From assembly GCA_030832185.1 (NCBI GenBank), contig JAURJQ010000009.1:1-64000 (forward strand): a stretch of 64,000 nucleotides of DNA, read 5' to 3'. Under the pieces are notes generated by a model. The model searched no databases, had not been told where the DNA came from, and saw only the letters and a program-made list of their open reading frames with translations. How positions within the stretch are numbered: the stretch's first letter is position 1; each line of letters begins with the position of its first letter. Both the position numbers and the translations under genes were made by a program. The stretch is from Chitinophagales bacterium. Lineage in GTDB: Bacteria; Bacteroidota; Bacteroidia; Chitinophagales; JADJOU01. Below are positions 63,539-64,000 of this stretch, piece after piece.

Positions 63539-64000
63539 TCATGAGACGATAGTCACTTTTACCGTATTGGTTTTTGATTTTTCGTCGAATGGCATTGATG
63601 CGGTATTTATGACAATATTCCCTATTTTAAGTAATTTTTTCTCCTTCAAAATGTCTATGACATCTTTAATAGTTTTGTCAGTTCCTTCAAATCCTTCGTA
63701 ATAGAATCCTTTGACGCCCCATATAAGACTCATAGTATAAAGAAGAGGCTTATTATCACTAAAGATATAGATTTTAGACTTGGGTCTAAAGCTTGATACC
63801 CTGAATCCAGTATAGCCAGACCTTGTCATACCTATAATAGCCTCCGCTTTTAAATCTTCTGCTAATGCCACAGCACTATGACAAACCGCGTCGGGAATAT
63901 AATCGTGCGAATTCTCATTGCTAATATAGCTCTCAATATTGTATATATCACTATTATTTTCTACTTGGTCTATGATTTTAGACATAGTCTCTATAACCTT
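63539..64000 (-). CDS. pyk: Pyruvate kinase, C-terminal part
   Basis: The frame runs off the right window edge (153 codons visible). The first visible residues KVIETMSKIIDQVE match the junction after the active-site barrel in pyruvate kinases, and DAVCHSAVALAEDLKAEAIIGMTRSGYTGFRVSSFRPKSKIYIFSDN is the C-terminal regulatory domain with its TRSG motif. The end (FDEKSKTNTVKVTIVS) is the usual final strand. The gene makes the last ATP-forming enzyme of glycolysis. Pyruvate kinase and hppA side by side may reflect a link in PPi and energy metabolism, but this is inference. Confidence 0.93.
   Translation of the reverse strand, partial: KVIETMSKIIDQVENNSDIYNIESYISNENSHDYIPDAVCHSAVALAEDLKAEAIIGMTRSGYTGFRVSSFRPKSKIYIFSDNKPLLYTMSLIWGVKGFYYEGFEGTDKTIKDVIDILKEKKLLKIGNIVINTASMPFDEKSKTNTVKVTIVS

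Overview
The window is AT-rich bacterial DNA from a member of the Bacteroidota. The evidence for this is the match of several upstream regions to the TAnnTTTG -7 promoter box of that phylum, a C-terminal type IX secretion sorting domain, TonB-dependent barrels with carboxypeptidase-like N-terminal domains, the DUF1800/DUF1501 pair, a K+-dependent membrane pyrophosphatase, long NusB and LepB proteins, and an RNase H1 with a viroplasmin domain. I cannot place it to genus.

Positions 1-4543 are the most unusual part: an array of single-gene cassettes, all on the + strand. Each gene is followed 5-15 bases after its stop codon by an imperfect palindrome of 99-179 bp that has the architecture of an integron attC site. 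The first bases of each complete cassette are the reverse complement of the first bases of that same cassette's own palindrome, as expected if each once existed as a circle with an intact recombination site. The cassettes carry the end of an Mrr-type restriction endonuclease, a small MGMT-like protein, and three different lipoprotein esterases of the PHB-depolymerase/CE1 alpha/beta-hydrolase type. No integrase gene lies in the window; it would be expected upstream of base 1.

From 4.7 kb on the content is ordinary chromosome. 4.7-10.7 kb (+) holds a CIA30-like protein, NnrD, a large outer-membrane barrel, a DciA-like DUF721 protein and a LysM/TPR protein. 10.8-19.4 kb (-) holds NusB, a leucine-dehydrogenase-type enzyme, two glycosyltransferases, LpxK and a DUF2723 membrane protein, with the glycosyltransferase and LpxK genes overlapping. 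19.5-22.8 kb (+) holds the DUF1800/DUF1501 pair. 22.9-29.0 kb (-) is a glycan-type cluster: a GT39-like/TPR protein, an FkbM methyltransferase, another methyltransferase, an SDR epimerase with Phe in place of the catalytic Tyr, and a methyltransferase-GT2 fusion.

29.3-33.5 kb (+) carries an HtrA protease, panD, a flippase-like protein, RNase H and folE. An initiator tRNA-fMet lies at 34.0 kb, next to an intergenic stretch of about 470 bp with inverted repeats. 34.5-41.7 kb holds a TPR protein and, on the - strand, a histidine kinase, fructose-bisphosphatase, a membrane protein, a Cys-rich protein and a TonB-dependent receptor that may handle a metal. 41.8-44.9 kb (+) holds dnaN, a second Glu/Leu dehydrogenase and a secreted protein.

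45.1-64.0 kb is all on the - strand: a UbiA-like membrane protein, a DUF2461 protein, a methyltransferase, an NtrC-family regulator, signal peptidase I, a complete TetR/TolC/HlyD/RND efflux operon, uvrC, two exported proteins, the wreck of an OmpA-domain gene, the membrane pyrophosphatase and the C-terminal part of pyruvate kinase, cut by the window edge.
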